Positions 4,983-14,588 of a DNA stretch of 41,165 nt are shown in pieces. Position 1 is the stretch's first letter. Each line of letters begins with the position of its first letter. The stretch is from positions 1 to 41,165 of IMG/VR virus record IMGVR_UViG_3300033145_000895; one strand, 5' to 3'. This DNA is from a virus. A program made the translations under genes and the position numbers. The notes beneath the pieces are model-generated. The model searched no databases, had not been told where the DNA came from, and was given only the letters and a program-made list of their open reading frames with translations.

Positions 4983-7900
4983 TTACCTGCGTGCTCTCCT
5001 GCGTGCTTCCCTGCGTGTCCTTCTGGTCGCGCTCGGTTCTTTTTCTTTTCTCTTTTCCTGTGGCTCGCTGCCGAATAAAGCTTCTTGAAACGCCTCGACA
5101 AGATTCCGCTCTGCTTGATACGCCGACTTACGAACCTTGTAGGATTTGTCAAACTCTTGGCGGATTAAACGCAGGGCATAGCGATCAACGTTTTTCATCC
5201 CAGTCGTCGCGTCGGCGAGGTTGGAGAGCGCGTCGTACAACGGCACATAGAGCTTGGCCAAGCGGGGTATCTGAGCAATAAATTGCCCCAAGGCCTGCCG
5301 GTCGCCCATCCCGGCGCGAGTAAGAAGATAAACTCCCTTGGCGAGTTCCTCAACCGCTCCAACAACCAGCCCGCCAGGTTGCCATGTTAAGATGTTAAGG
5401 GGGTTGTAAGGATTTCGTTTTCGCCCTAGGAGCCGCTTGAAACCCTCACCGACCAACAGTGCAATTACCGACATCTGAAAGAGCCGCCCCAAAGCTCGTC
5501 GTCTTGTCGTATATGTGCCGCCGCGTTTTACTTTCCGGGCCTCCAAGACAATCCGCTCCGCCCAACTCCGGGGAAAGGCAAAAAGACTACCCCATGTCCG
5601 CCCCCCCGCCCCCATCTCTGCTGGGGACCGCTGTGCCCGCTCGTATGCAAAGTGGACGTTCATTGTGTGAGCAGCAGCTACGTACCGGGCCATCACATCC
5701 GGTCCTTTGCTGGCCAGTATCTCTAGCGCCGAACGTTGTTGTATCGGTTCTAAGCTGGCAAAGCCGCCCTTATCCATCATTCGTTTGACGCTCTGGGGGC
5801 TTGTGAAATCGGTGTCCCTCATTGCTCGCCGCACACGGTTGATGCGCCCCCAATAGGCCCAAAGCCGGTTCAACTTATCGGCAAGCGGGTAATGGGCGAG
5901 CCTGTCCGCTATGCGCTGAGTCCATCCGAAACCACGGAACGGCTTTTCCTCTTGCATGAGGTACTGTCTGTGAACGGCTCTTGTTTGATCCACATAAATG
6001 TCGAAGTATCTCCTGTCGGCTTCGGTCAGTGTTTTATTTCGTGGGTCAACTAAAACACCCAGCGTAAAATCTTCGTTAAATGCCATGTTCTGGAAAAGGT
6101 TACGGACGGACAAAACAGGCCGGATAAAGATCACCCGCATTACCTGCCCAGCTAATCGTCGTACAAATCGCCCAAGGGGTCCGCCGGTTTCAGGATACCC
6201 CTTAGCCTCATTGATTGCTGAGCTTAATTGCTCGGCAGATTGACGAGGATTAGCAAATGAATCGGTATGTTCGTCGAATAGTCGAACCAAGGCCCGAACG
6301 TCCTGTTCGAGTTTGGTCTTGTTGAGAATCTGTCGAACATAACTGTCCACTCGCTGAAAGATGGTTCGTTCCTGCGCGCGGGCTGGACCCTCCCGCACCC
6401 GGATGTGCCCCCGACCGAAAGCAATGGCTCCTGGCCGACGAAGCCTAATGCGGCCTGTGATTATTTCTTCCGGCTCGTAACCTCTTCTGATGATGCCCCA
6501 TTCCTTGTCGGCGAGATATTCCTTGACCGCCTCCAAGCCCTGGGATTCATAAATATCTGTGGCCTTGTGTACCTCTGTCTCAAGACCTTCCGGGATATCC
6601 TGCACCTTGTAGTAGTAATCAAGGAACTTGGCGAGCCTCACCAAGGGCCTGAACTGAGCCAAGACCCCCTCGATCGCCTGAGCAACCCTGATTTCCTCTG
6701 AGGTGATGCCCCTGGGATACGGCCGGGGGCCGCGCGCCAACTTGCTGGCGATATAGTCGCTGATCCGCGCGGAAGCCGCCCGGTCCTTGGCAATCCTTTG
6801 ATACTCCGGGCTGGCGCTTTCGATGCGTTTGTGGTGCTGTTCTATCTCCTGGCGGATCTCCAAGTGAGTCTTATTCATCGCCTCCCAAAGCCCGTTAAAC
6901 GACAACCCCGTTTGCTCTTCCATTCGCGACGTAACATATCGCATACTCCAAAGAGGGCCGACTTTGGCGGGCTTGCCGTATATCGCACGCTTTGTTCGTC
7001 TTTTGCCGATCTCTTTGTTCAGGCCATCCCGATGCGCCTTGACGCCCTCCATCCCCTTTTTGCCAACGGCGCGGCGGGTAGATTCACGCGCACGGATAAT
7101 GGGGGCCTCGTCAATCATTTTCTGGATTAACTCGTGCGCTTGTTTTTCCGTAATAAAGTTCTGGGCGTCGATATAGGCGGGCTGCTTAATCCTCATCTCG
7201 TTAAGCTGCCGCCTGAAATCCTCCTCTGTCAATTCCGCCCGGCCGATAAGCCGTTCCTTGAGCGTCTGTATCTTCTTCTCGGTCTTTTGGAGAACGACCC
7301 GTCTACCCCGCACTCGGCGTGGGCGAGCCCTTTGAACGGCCTTTAGAATCTTTTCCAGTTCGGGCAGGCCAACTTTTCGTGCCCGTAAGTGCCTGAATCC
7401 GCCGTGCTTCTTGGCGATCTCTTGGATTTGGGTCTTGGGTAAGCCTTTGGCGATGGCCGTTGCCATGATCTTCCGGCGGAGCTTGCGCTTGCTCGCCTCT
7501 ATGACGGCGGGGGTTGGGTGCAGTTCAGGCCTTACCCTTTCCAGACTGCCCTCATCTATTGGCACTCCCGTCTTGCTTTCGATGGCCCCGCTTACGCCAT
7601 CCTCCACTTCTATCTGCCCCGGCTCTTTGCTGATTACCCGGTATTTCTCTCCGCCGACAGTAAACGTGTCGCCTTTGTCTAGGGCGCTCGCGCGGACGAT
7701 TTGGACATTCGGGAAGTCTGCGCCTCTTAGGGCCTCATATTGTTGAATCTTCATCGCTAGGACCGGGTCCTGTATTATCTCGGCCCATTCCTTAGCGTAA
7801 GCGATAGTTCGCTCAACGTCCCCCTTCTTCCCGCCGATCAGATTATCCAGCCGGCGGAACCATTCATCGGTTCCCAGCGCCGCAAGCGATTCTTCGCCTG

Positions 7901-9899
7901 TACTGTAAGGGACGTTTCCCTTTATATATTTTCTATATTTGATGGGAACCACACCGCCATCGAACTCATCCATGACCTCGGCGGGTATTTTTCCACTAAA
8001 GGAAAAGCTGACTTCAACACCATACTGCTCGCCGCTAGCAACGGTTTCGGATATATCCCCACGACGTTCCCACTCGGCGTCATAATCCGTTTCTTTTTCT
8101 ATCTGTGCAACGATTTCGCGCCTTAACTTGGCACGGAGGCGGCCTGCCTTGATCCGCAGCCCCTTCAATTCCTTTTCTGTAAGCTCAGGGGTAGGCTCGC
8201 GCAGCTCCGCTTTTGCCGGCGGCTTGGCTTCCTCCACCTTCCCCTCTACTGCGGGACGGGCAAGGGCAGGGTATTCAGCAAGGACTTCGGCGGGGACAGG
8301 CTTGCCTTTTAGGATTTCAAAACCGTGAGGGATGTAGTTTTGTATTACATAACGAGCGACATCTTCGGGCCTATAGCCGTAAGCCAAGCCGATAGCAATT
8401 CCATCTCTCGCGTCTTCTATTGGTCCAAGCTGCCCCAGGCTTTTCCCGTAAGGCGTCATCGGCAATTTTGTTGGGGTTATATGCTTGTTCAGGTGTTCCG
8501 CAAGCAGCTCATTGCGGCTAGGTAGGTACTCTTTGGGGCCGATTTCGCCCTGCCGGGCTGCTGCGATAGGGTCGTCAAACTGCGACAAAAACGCCCCTAT
8601 TGCTTCTCGCTCTGCTTGGGGCGTACGCACTCGCTCTGCTCTAGGAATCTCCCACGGCTGCTTTCCCTCTACTGCGGGGGCTTTCGGTGGCGCCTCTATC
8701 GGCGGGGCAGCAGGCGGGGCTGGCTTAATCACCGGAGGCGCTGCTGGTGGTGGTTTGATAGCCGGTGGCGCTATGGGTGCCGCTGGCGGCGGTTGTATCG
8801 GACCTGGTCGGGCGAGCTGTCGCGCACCCATGAAGGCGACACTTGTTCCACCGCCCATCACCAGGCCGCCGATGCTACCAAGTACCCCCTCGATGCTGCG
8901 GCGATTCCAGAAACCTTTGGGGATTTCGGCGCCATAGACGCCCATGGCGACTAGGTCTTCCGTCGTGCCTTGCAAGACTTCTTCCAAGCCCTCCCCAACG
9001 GCCAGCTTCGCGCCCTCTCCGAGCAGCATCTTCCTCATCGCTCGGCGTGAGACTTCTTTGGACAACACGGCCTGAGCGCCTCTGCGCCCAAACTTTATCC
9101 AGCCTCCAACCTGCAACTGCTCAATAACAGCCTTAATCGCCCCACCAAACCTTGCCGCCCAAGCGGCCTGTTCTTCCGTTGCATCATTGGCGATGGCACG
9201 CTCATAATCGCTTTGGCCCTCCACGGCGTAAGCAATTAACGCGCTTGCGCCTGGACCGGCAGCCAAATACGCGGCTGTCGTTGCGGCCATGTAGGGGATC
9301 ATGGCGGCAAGGTTGCTGACGAGAGCCTTGGGATTTTCAAAGAGGTCTGCCGCCGTTTGAACCTGTTGTGGTGCCCAGTCGGGATGATCTTCTTGGAACG
9401 ACCGAAGCGATTCGGCAGCCCTCATCCCCGGGTGTACAGGGGCCAACTTCTTTGCCTCGGCGACCTGACGGCGGTACTCGGCCATGCTTGCCCGAATAGG
9501 CGGTTTGCCTTTGCGGGGGAACAACTCTGCGAGTTTCCTTGCAGGCCAGGTCAGCCAACCGAAGCCCGATTCCGCCTCTCTTTCGGCTACACGTAGAGTT
9601 GCTTCGGCGGTTCCAGCGGCTCCATGAACAAGAGCGCCGCCTGTGGCCTGTCCCCAAGTCTGAGGCCGCATCTCTGCACGCTCACCCGGCCTGAGCGCGA
9701 TTCTACGGGCTTCGAACGGCCTCTCGCCTTCTGCCAGCGCCTCTTCGGCCCAGGGGGGAGTCAGCAAGCCCGTAAGTCGGCTGGGGGCATCCTTCGGTCG
9801 GGGCGGCGGTGTTGCCTCCAGCAAACCAGTCAGGCGGCTCGGCGCGTCCTCTGGTCGAGGTTCGGGGGTAGCTTCCAGTAATGCCGTAAGTCGGCTCAC
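4983..9899 (-). CDS. Very large internal/ejection-type virion protein (1,638 aa)
   Basis: The GTG start overlaps the upstream TGA (GTGA). Residues 1-47 contain three tandem copies of SRLTxLLxxxPxPRPxDAP. Residues about 190-360 contain hydrophobic stretches (AAMIPYMAATTAAYLAAGPG; VLGSIGGLVMGGG), and 370-415 is a Pro/Ala-rich linker with repeated PPAAPP. The remainder is largely alpha-helical and basic, ending in a Lys/Arg-rich tail (ATRRTRREARRRARR). Very long helical proteins at the end of the structural operon of short-tailed phages are typically carried in the capsid and ejected into the host. I infer that role. No lytic or polymerase motif was found. Confidence 0.7.
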   Translation of the reverse strand: MSRLTALLEATPEPRPEDAPSRLTGLLEATPPPRPKDAPSRLTGLLTPPWAEEALAEGERPFEARRIALRPGERAEMRPQTWGQATGGALVHGAAGTAEATLRVAEREAESGFGWLTWPARKLAELFPRKGKPPIRASMAEYRRQVAEAKKLAPVHPGMRAAESLRSFQEDHPDWAPQQVQTAADLFENPKALVSNLAAMIPYMAATTAAYLAAGPGASALIAYAVEGQSDYERAIANDATEEQAAWAARFGGAIKAVIEQLQVGGWIKFGRRGAQAVLSKEVSRRAMRKMLLGEGAKLAVGEGLEEVLQGTTEDLVAMGVYGAEIPKGFWNRRSIEGVLGSIGGLVMGGGTSVAFMGARQLARPGPIQPPPAAPIAPPAIKPPPAAPPVIKPAPPAAPPIEAPPKAPAVEGKQPWEIPRAERVRTPQAEREAIGAFLSQFDDPIAAARQGEIGPKEYLPSRNELLAEHLNKHITPTKLPMTPYGKSLGQLGPIEDARDGIAIGLAYGYRPEDVARYVIQNYIPHGFEILKGKPVPAEVLAEYPALARPAVEGKVEEAKPPAKAELREPTPELTEKELKGLRIKAGRLRAKLRREIVAQIEKETDYDAEWERRGDISETVASGEQYGVEVSFSFSGKIPAEVMDEFDGGVVPIKYRKYIKGNVPYSTGEESLAALGTDEWFRRLDNLIGGKKGDVERTIAYAKEWAEIIQDPVLAMKIQQYEALRGADFPNVQIVRASALDKGDTFTVGGEKYRVISKEPGQIEVEDGVSGAIESKTGVPIDEGSLERVRPELHPTPAVIEASKRKLRRKIMATAIAKGLPKTQIQEIAKKHGGFRHLRARKVGLPELEKILKAVQRARPRRVRGRRVVLQKTEKKIQTLKERLIGRAELTEEDFRRQLNEMRIKQPAYIDAQNFITEKQAHELIQKMIDEAPIIRARESTRRAVGKKGMEGVKAHRDGLNKEIGKRRTKRAIYGKPAKVGPLWSMRYVTSRMEEQTGLSFNGLWEAMNKTHLEIRQEIEQHHKRIESASPEYQRIAKDRAASARISDYIASKLARGPRPYPRGITSEEIRVAQAIEGVLAQFRPLVRLAKFLDYYYKVQDIPEGLETEVHKATDIYESQGLEAVKEYLADKEWGIIRRGYEPEEIITGRIRLRRPGAIAFGRGHIRVREGPARAQERTIFQRVDSYVRQILNKTKLEQDVRALVRLFDEHTDSFANPRQSAEQLSSAINEAKGYPETGGPLGRFVRRLAGQVMRVIFIRPVLSVRNLFQNMAFNEDFTLGVLVDPRNKTLTEADRRYFDIYVDQTRAVHRQYLMQEEKPFRGFGWTQRIADRLAHYPLADKLNRLWAYWGRINRVRRAMRDTDFTSPQSVKRMMDKGGFASLEPIQQRSALEILASKGPDVMARYVAAAHTMNVHFAYERAQRSPAEMGAGGRTWGSLFAFPRSWAERIVLEARKVKRGGTYTTRRRALGRLFQMSVIALLVGEGFKRLLGRKRNPYNPLNILTWQPGGLVVGAVEELAKGVYLLTRAGMGDRQALGQFIAQIPRLAKLYVPLYDALSNLADATTGMKNVDRYALRLIRQEFDKSYKVRKSAYQAERNLVEAFQEALFGSEPQEKRKEKEPSATRRTRREARRRARR

Positions 9900-11749
9900 G
9901 ATTTTATTCCCAGCGCCCGTAAGATTTCAGGCATTCGTGAAGGGTCTCTGCTGATAATTTCGTTGGCCTCTTCTACTTCCTGGGCGGTAAGTTGCCCTGC
10001 GTTGACGGCTCGCTGGAGCGCGTCCATTCCCGCCTGCAATTCACTTGGGGGTTTCCCGGCAGCTTCCGGTGGCGGCCCCTCTTCCGATGCTGGCTGAGTA
10101 GTCGGCGCTGGTCCAGCTTCCGGCTTTGCGGGTCCTGTCTGAGGCTCTGAAGATCCCTCCGCTCCGCCCCTCAGCTGCTTACGGAAGGTTGTTACTTCCT
10201 CGGATTGCGGATCCCATTTGTTGTCCGAATCTTCGGCTACCGTCGAGTCCCAAATACCGTCCAACTGCTCCTGTTCCGACAAGGAAAGATTGCGATATCC
10301 GTAACTCTCGGCGAACCGCTTGTAGAGCCACATCATCACTGCCCCGGTGCGCTCGTCGCCTGTTCCCCAGCCGGGGGCATCTGTCTTGCCCACTTTTTCA
10401 ATCATGCCGGTAGCTTCCACTCGCAACGTAGCTGCCTCAGAGGGGCTATACAACTGGGACGGCTTTCCCGCCTTCGGTGCAGTTGCTTTGGGTTCTAGGT
10501 CGAGTTTGACACGGACGGCTTTCTCTGCTTCGGGTCTTGTCAGGCCGCGGTGCTTCATGTACCAGGCGACAGTACCCTCTTCCAACTTGGTCTTGTTGCG
10601 GTTGATCTTGTCGAGATTCGCCTGCGATGTTTTCAGTTCAACTTCCAGCTTTTTGCGTTTGAGTTCCGCCGTCTTTTTCGCGGCGGGGCTTGCAGCCTCA
10701 GCCATCTCGGTTTGAAGCTGCTGGATTTCCAGTTGCGTTTTTTCAATGCCTTGGGTCGCCTTGACCGCTCCGGCTTCTAAGGTCTTGAGCTTCGCCAGGC
10801 TCGCCCGCTGCTGCACCGTAAGCGGCGTTTCAGGCATCATGCCCTTCTTGATCTCGGCGTTGTAGGCTTTCTTCTGTGCAGCATGGGAGCCGCCGGCGTC
10901 TTTGACGGCCTTGGCGGCGTTGCGCGCGGTTTCTCGGACGCCAGCCACTCGTTCACGACGGCTTTGGGCTTCCGTGGCCCGCGTTTGTTTCTCTGCCGCT
11001 CTCTTGCTGCGTCTGTCGGCATAGAACTTCGCCAACGCCGCTTTTCGCCTGGCCTGTGAGGGCGTGGGGGCTGCCGGAGTTTCCGGTCGCTCTGCCGCTC
11101 TTTGCCGCATCCGTTCGTATGCCCCGGTTACTCTTTCCGGCTCGACGTATTCCGGGGTGTCCGAAGGCATCCCTTGCCTCCAGTTCCTATGCTGTGCCGT
11201 GCGGCTGCGAACATTGTCCTCCAATATCTGACGTTGCATGGGGGTCAAAGCGCCGATGCCGTAGCGGTCCAGGGCGTATTGAGCCTCGATGAGATTACGG
11301 CCCTCCTGCGTGGTCGGGTCGGTTCGTGTCCGTTTGGTCCAGTAGGTTATATCGGCGTCAGAAACAGCCCCTTGCCGTGGCATCGGCGGCATCTGTGCGG
11401 CGGGCTGGGTTGCTGGCTGCGTCGTCTGTCCAGTAGCCCCTCTTGCCAGTTCGTCCAGCCTGCTTTCTATCCGCGTCAACTGCTGTTCGTCAGGGGGGCC
11501 AGGCATGGCCGCTGCTGGCCGCTGCTGCGGCTGTTGTGGCTGCTGGGGAGGCACTGGCGGGCCGGGCATAGCCGATACAGGCCGAGGTCGCTGCTGAGGC
11601 GACGGCTGCGGTTCAATCCGCCCGGTTGTCGTAAACGGCTCTATCGTTCCGGTTGTTGCCCCAAGATCGGCCTTCTGCCATTCGCCGGTAATCGGGTCTT
11701 TTTTCCAGCCCTGGCGTTTCTTTTCTTCTTCATATCCCATGAAAGCCAT
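9896..11749 (-). CDS. Pro/Gln-rich coiled-coil structural protein (617 aa)
   Basis: TTAGGAGC precedes the ATG. Residues 1-30 (MGYEEEKKRQGWKKDPITGEW) are followed by a Pro/Gln-rich segment (about 45-130), then a long Lys/Arg/Ala-rich helical region at about 215-400 with heptad-like spacing (AELKRKKLEVELKTSQANLD), then a second Pro/Gly-rich linker. The C-terminus (QLTAQEVEEANEIISRDPSRMPEIL) is helical. It is coupled to the 1,638-residue gene, so it may be a second internal or ejection protein or an assembly factor. The family is not recognised. Confidence 0.65.
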   Translation of the reverse strand: MAFMGYEEEKKRQGWKKDPITGEWQKADLGATTGTIEPFTTTGRIEPQPSPQQRPRPVSAMPGPPVPPQQPQQPQQRPAAAMPGPPDEQQLTRIESRLDELARGATGQTTQPATQPAAQMPPMPRQGAVSDADITYWTKRTRTDPTTQEGRNLIEAQYALDRYGIGALTPMQRQILEDNVRSRTAQHRNWRQGMPSDTPEYVEPERVTGAYERMRQRAAERPETPAAPTPSQARRKAALAKFYADRRSKRAAEKQTRATEAQSRRERVAGVRETARNAAKAVKDAGGSHAAQKKAYNAEIKKGMMPETPLTVQQRASLAKLKTLEAGAVKATQGIEKTQLEIQQLQTEMAEAASPAAKKTAELKRKKLEVELKTSQANLDKINRNKTKLEEGTVAWYMKHRGLTRPEAEKAVRVKLDLEPKATAPKAGKPSQLYSPSEAATLRVEATGMIEKVGKTDAPGWGTGDERTGAVMMWLYKRFAESYGYRNLSLSEQEQLDGIWDSTVAEDSDNKWDPQSEEVTTFRKQLRGGAEGSSEPQTGPAKPEAGPAPTTQPASEEGPPPEAAGKPPSELQAGMDALQRAVNAGQLTAQEVEEANEIISRDPSRMPEILRALGIKS

Positions 11750-11760
11750 TGGGTTTGCTC

Positions 11761-12591
11761 CTAACTTGACACGGACAATCGCCCGCCTTCGCGGTTGAAG
11801 TTTGTTATGGTCAGGATGTTGTCAGGGTCGTAGATTTCCGCATCGTCGTACAGATTTACCGTGGTGATCGTCTTCGCCCTGTTGTCTTCACTCATGTCCA
11901 GAACCGCGTCGCCTCTGAGGTTCACCGTCGTCATCGTATCGGTGCTGTTGAAATAGATCGTGCCGCTGGAGGCGTTCAGCGTGGTCGGCTTGTTCTTGTG
12001 CTGGCGGAAGGTCCCGCCGCCGACATTGACCGTGGTTGCGTCGCAGTAGCTCTCCACTTCCCCGTCGGTCATATACAGGGTGGTCGTCGTTACCGATTCG
12101 CCGAGCGTTATATTCCCGCTAGCGATTATGATGGTCGTGAACTCGCCGCTCTGATCGCCCAAAGCCGCCACGCCGACTGAGTTCGAGCTGCCCGGGTCGA
12201 GGATCAGCAGCGTATTGCCTGTGCCCTCCAGGGTCATGCCGTAAGTCCATTCCGTGGAGCCGCTGGCTCCGTTCGTTACGCGGATTTCCGTGCTGTTGAC
12301 GATCTCAAACGCGGCATTGCCCTGCCCGGCATAGTTGAGGTAGTCGGTGTCCAGTGTCAAAGGCGTTTCCCTGGAACCGAAGTTCAGGTAGCAGCCTGCT
12401 TCGATAGTCGCCTCGGCCAAAAGGATGGCGCTTTCGTCCGACCCGTCGATGTCTTTCGTGGCATCGGCAGCAAGGGCTGGGTAAACGCAAGTGTCCGTGC
12501 TGGCCGGGGCATCGGTATCGTGCCAGTTGGCCGCCGTGGAATGGGCGTTGTCCCCATCACTTCCGTTCCAAATATGTGTTTCCGCCGCCAT
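11761..12591 (-). CDS. Beta-solenoid-like structural protein (276 aa)
   Basis: AAAGGAG stands before the ATG. The protein starts MAAETHIWNGSDGDNAHSTA and continues with NWHDTDAP, a GxxxxWxxxxxW-type start seen in secreted beta-solenoid proteins of Planctomycetota. The rest is Thr/Gly/Asn/Asp-rich with repeating short strands (TTTLYMTDGEVESY; TTVNVGGGTFRQ; TTVNLRGDAVLDMS; TTVNLYDDAEIYD), consistent with a right-handed beta-helix. A fibre, spike or decoration role is inferred. It resembles the gene at 24827-26140 in its opening and composition, which suggests paralogy. Confidence 0.65.
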   Translation of the reverse strand: MAAETHIWNGSDGDNAHSTAANWHDTDAPASTDTCVYPALAADATKDIDGSDESAILLAEATIEAGCYLNFGSRETPLTLDTDYLNYAGQGNAAFEIVNSTEIRVTNGASGSTEWTYGMTLEGTGNTLLILDPGSSNSVGVAALGDQSGEFTTIIIASGNITLGESVTTTTLYMTDGEVESYCDATTVNVGGGTFRQHKNKPTTLNASSGTIYFNSTDTMTTVNLRGDAVLDMSEDNRAKTITTVNLYDDAEIYDPDNILTITNFNREGGRLSVSS

Positions 12592-12611
12592 AATTCATAC
12601 TCCTTTGCTTA

Positions 12612-12854
12612 TCAGAACAGCCCTTCCGGGCACTTGAAGGATGGGTCTTTTAATCGCCGCCGCCTCTGACAATCTGCGAGCGGCTTTATCTCGCAATCGA
12701 AGTTCTGGCACACGGCACACAGCCTGATTCTTTCGGCGATCTTGGAGTCCACCTTCTTGCTGCGTTTCACCACTACCCCCGCGGCCGTCAAAGACCGCAA
12801 TCGCAGCCTTCGCAGGTCTTGTGGTGTCAGTAGTTTCCTTGGCTTCGCTTTCAC
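12612..12854 (-). CDS. Small basic Cys-containing protein (80 aa)
   Basis: A GTG at 12854 overlaps the upstream TGA (GTGA), so I prefer it to an upstream ATG at 12902. The N-terminal half is basic (KAKPRKLLTPQDLRRLRLRS). The C-terminal part carries CAVCQNFDC, then CQRRRR, then KCPEG, five cysteines that could form a zinc site. Such Cys modules appear in small phage proteins of unknown function. It lies inside the virion gene cluster. Confidence 0.6.
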   Translation of the reverse strand: MKAKPRKLLTPQDLRRLRLRSLTAAGVVVKRSKKVDSKIAERIRLCAVCQNFDCEIKPLADCQRRRRLKDPSFKCPEGLF

Positions 12855-13690
12855 GGGCAGGGGAATCCTATCGAGTCCACGTCGTCGCAAGCGTCTGAGC
12901 AATTGGCGAAGGCATCGACTACGGTTACGTCCCCCTGGCTTACGTCCTCGTCTTCATTTGCTTCGACGGTGTAGCACACGCCGTCATCTAGCTCGACGAC
13001 CTTGCCGACACAGGAAGATAAGTCGGTGTCAGTGTAAATCGGGTCGCCGCCAGGACAGCGGGAGTTTTGATCTTCTACGTCGCCCGGCACAATTGTGGCT
13101 GTGCCACCTATTCCAAAGGCGTTAATGGTACACTCGTCGTATATATTGGTCGCATGTCCTACTTCGTCGCACGCATCCGTGTACGACCCTTCAAAGAGGG
13201 CGGCTTCGGGGTCGTTAGAAGATGCCCATACTTCTGATACGTCTGCGTCTTTACGACGAACAGCAATATCCACAGTTTCGGAGCTTGTCGAATCGCCCGT
13301 GCAGTCTGTTTCATCGCCGTAGCGAGTTACTATTGGGCCAGGCTTCTCGGGCGCGATCCACCAACATTCGTTATCCCACTGGCCCGCCCACTCTAACACA
13401 TAAGAATCATTGAGGACGCCGGACGCCTTCCAACTGGTTTCCGACGCTCCCTGGCACTCCGTACAGATGCTAACATTGCTAAAAGTTACTGTCAAAAATA
13501 ACGGAGTCCCCGCCGGGCATCTCGGCCAAGTACACTCGGTGTTTACCTCGTAGCAAGGAATGAGCTTGTAGTCGGCAGGTTCGGGTTCTCCTTCGCAGCA
13601 ACACTCCTCAAACTGCGCCTGCGTTATCAGGACAGGGGTTCCGCCCTGAGTAGGAAACTTGCCGCTCGGCATTTTGTAGTATTTGGTCAT
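12851..13690 (-). CDS. Cys-rich minor structural protein (279 aa)
   Basis: The ATG at 13690 begins MTKYYKMPSGKFPTQGGTPV; an in-frame extension to 13783 overlaps the preceding gene. The protein is rich in Cys and acidic residues (ECCCEGEPEPADYKLIPC; VSICTECQG; VVDAFANCSDACDD), with short beta segments such as FLTVTFSNVSIC. A Cys-rich region followed by a TVTFSxV strand is common in minor proteins of phages and prophages of Planctomycetota-like bacteria. Disulfides or metal sites are likely outside the cytoplasm. Position suggests a fibre or adhesion role. Confidence 0.6.
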   Translation of the reverse strand: MTKYYKMPSGKFPTQGGTPVLITQAQFEECCCEGEPEPADYKLIPCYEVNTECTWPRCPAGTPLFLTVTFSNVSICTECQGASETSWKASGVLNDSYVLEWAGQWDNECWWIAPEKPGPIVTRYGDETDCTGDSTSSETVDIAVRRKDADVSEVWASSNDPEAALFEGSYTDACDEVGHATNIYDECTINAFGIGGTATIVPGDVEDQNSRCPGGDPIYTDTDLSSCVGKVVELDDGVCYTVEANEDEDVSQGDVTVVDAFANCSDACDDVDSIGFPCP

Positions 13691-13694
13691 CTTG

Positions 13695-14582
13695 TTATGG
13701 ACAGACGAAGGCTTCGGTCTCCACCCACGAAACGCTCCCGCCGCTGGCAACAAGGACGTGCGTACCCGAAGTCGGGACCGCAAGCCAAGCTATGCCCCCG
13801 CTGCTGCTGTAAAGCAGGTATTGATTCGCAGCGTTGGCCGCAAGCCATCCGATAGCGCCGCTGGTGCTACGGAGTAAGTGGTCAGGGGTAGCGTTGGCCG
13901 TAAGCCAGACCGCTCCGTTTGCGCCGTCGTAATGCAGTAGATGTTCCTTCGCGCGGTTGGGGATTTCTGGCAGCCCGTTCACCGTAATAACGAGGCCCTT
14001 GTTGTCGCCGAAAGGCAGATAGCCAACAATGTCATCCTTGGCAATTACCACATGCGCCGGGTCGCCGTCAGTTGGTGTAACCACGTAACCCGTAACATTG
14101 TCAGCCCCAGCGATGTCGGTTCCGTCCGGCGGGGCCGTGCACGGGTCAAGGGTTAAGGTGTTTGAGGAGCCGGAACTCCAGGCGGCCGTTGCTTTGCCCC
14201 ACGACAGGGCGGTTCCCCCCTCCGCCAACAACTCCGCCCCCTCCGGCGACTCCCGCCCATGGGCGACGGTAGCACCAGAGCCGTCTATCTGGCCTTCCAG
14301 GCCGTCGCCCAAGTATATTGGCAGCGGATCGTGCGTGGGGAAGTTTCGCCCCTCATCATCTTCGGTGGGCGGCGCGGCAATCGGCGGCAAGTCAACAAGC
14401 GAAGCGTCAATGTCGGACAACCCTGGTGCTTCCGCATCCGGCATCGCTTCGATGGTGCTCTGTTCGTCCGGCAGGTCGTCGAGGACGATTGGTTCATTCG
14501 TCTGCTCCTCTACGACTGGAACGGGGATCTCCGGAAGATCGTTCTGGCCGCGAGAGAATAGTTTTTTTATGAAGTCTAACAT
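13695..14582 (-). CDS. Fibre-like protein with C-terminal repeats (295 aa)
   Basis: The N-terminus is helical (MLDFIKKLFSRG) and is followed by an acidic, Pro-rich linker (residues about 15-85). The C-terminal third holds four imperfect repeats of a motif ending in WL or WV (GAVWLTANATPDHLL; GAIGWLAANAANQYLL; GGIAWLAVPTSGTHVL; GSVSWVETEAF). Repeated short hydrophobic strands with Trp are typical of phage fibre shafts and host-recognition tips. The site before the ATG is weak. It precedes the Cys-rich protein by four bases. Confidence 0.65.
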   Translation of the reverse strand: MLDFIKKLFSRGQNDLPEIPVPVVEEQTNEPIVLDDLPDEQSTIEAMPDAEAPGLSDIDASLVDLPPIAAPPTEDDEGRNFPTHDPLPIYLGDGLEGQIDGSGATVAHGRESPEGAELLAEGGTALSWGKATAAWSSGSSNTLTLDPCTAPPDGTDIAGADNVTGYVVTPTDGDPAHVVIAKDDIVGYLPFGDNKGLVITVNGLPEIPNRAKEHLLHYDGANGAVWLTANATPDHLLRSTSGAIGWLAANAANQYLLYSSSGGIAWLAVPTSGTHVLVASGGSVSWVETEAFVCP

Positions 14583-14588
14583 GATTAG

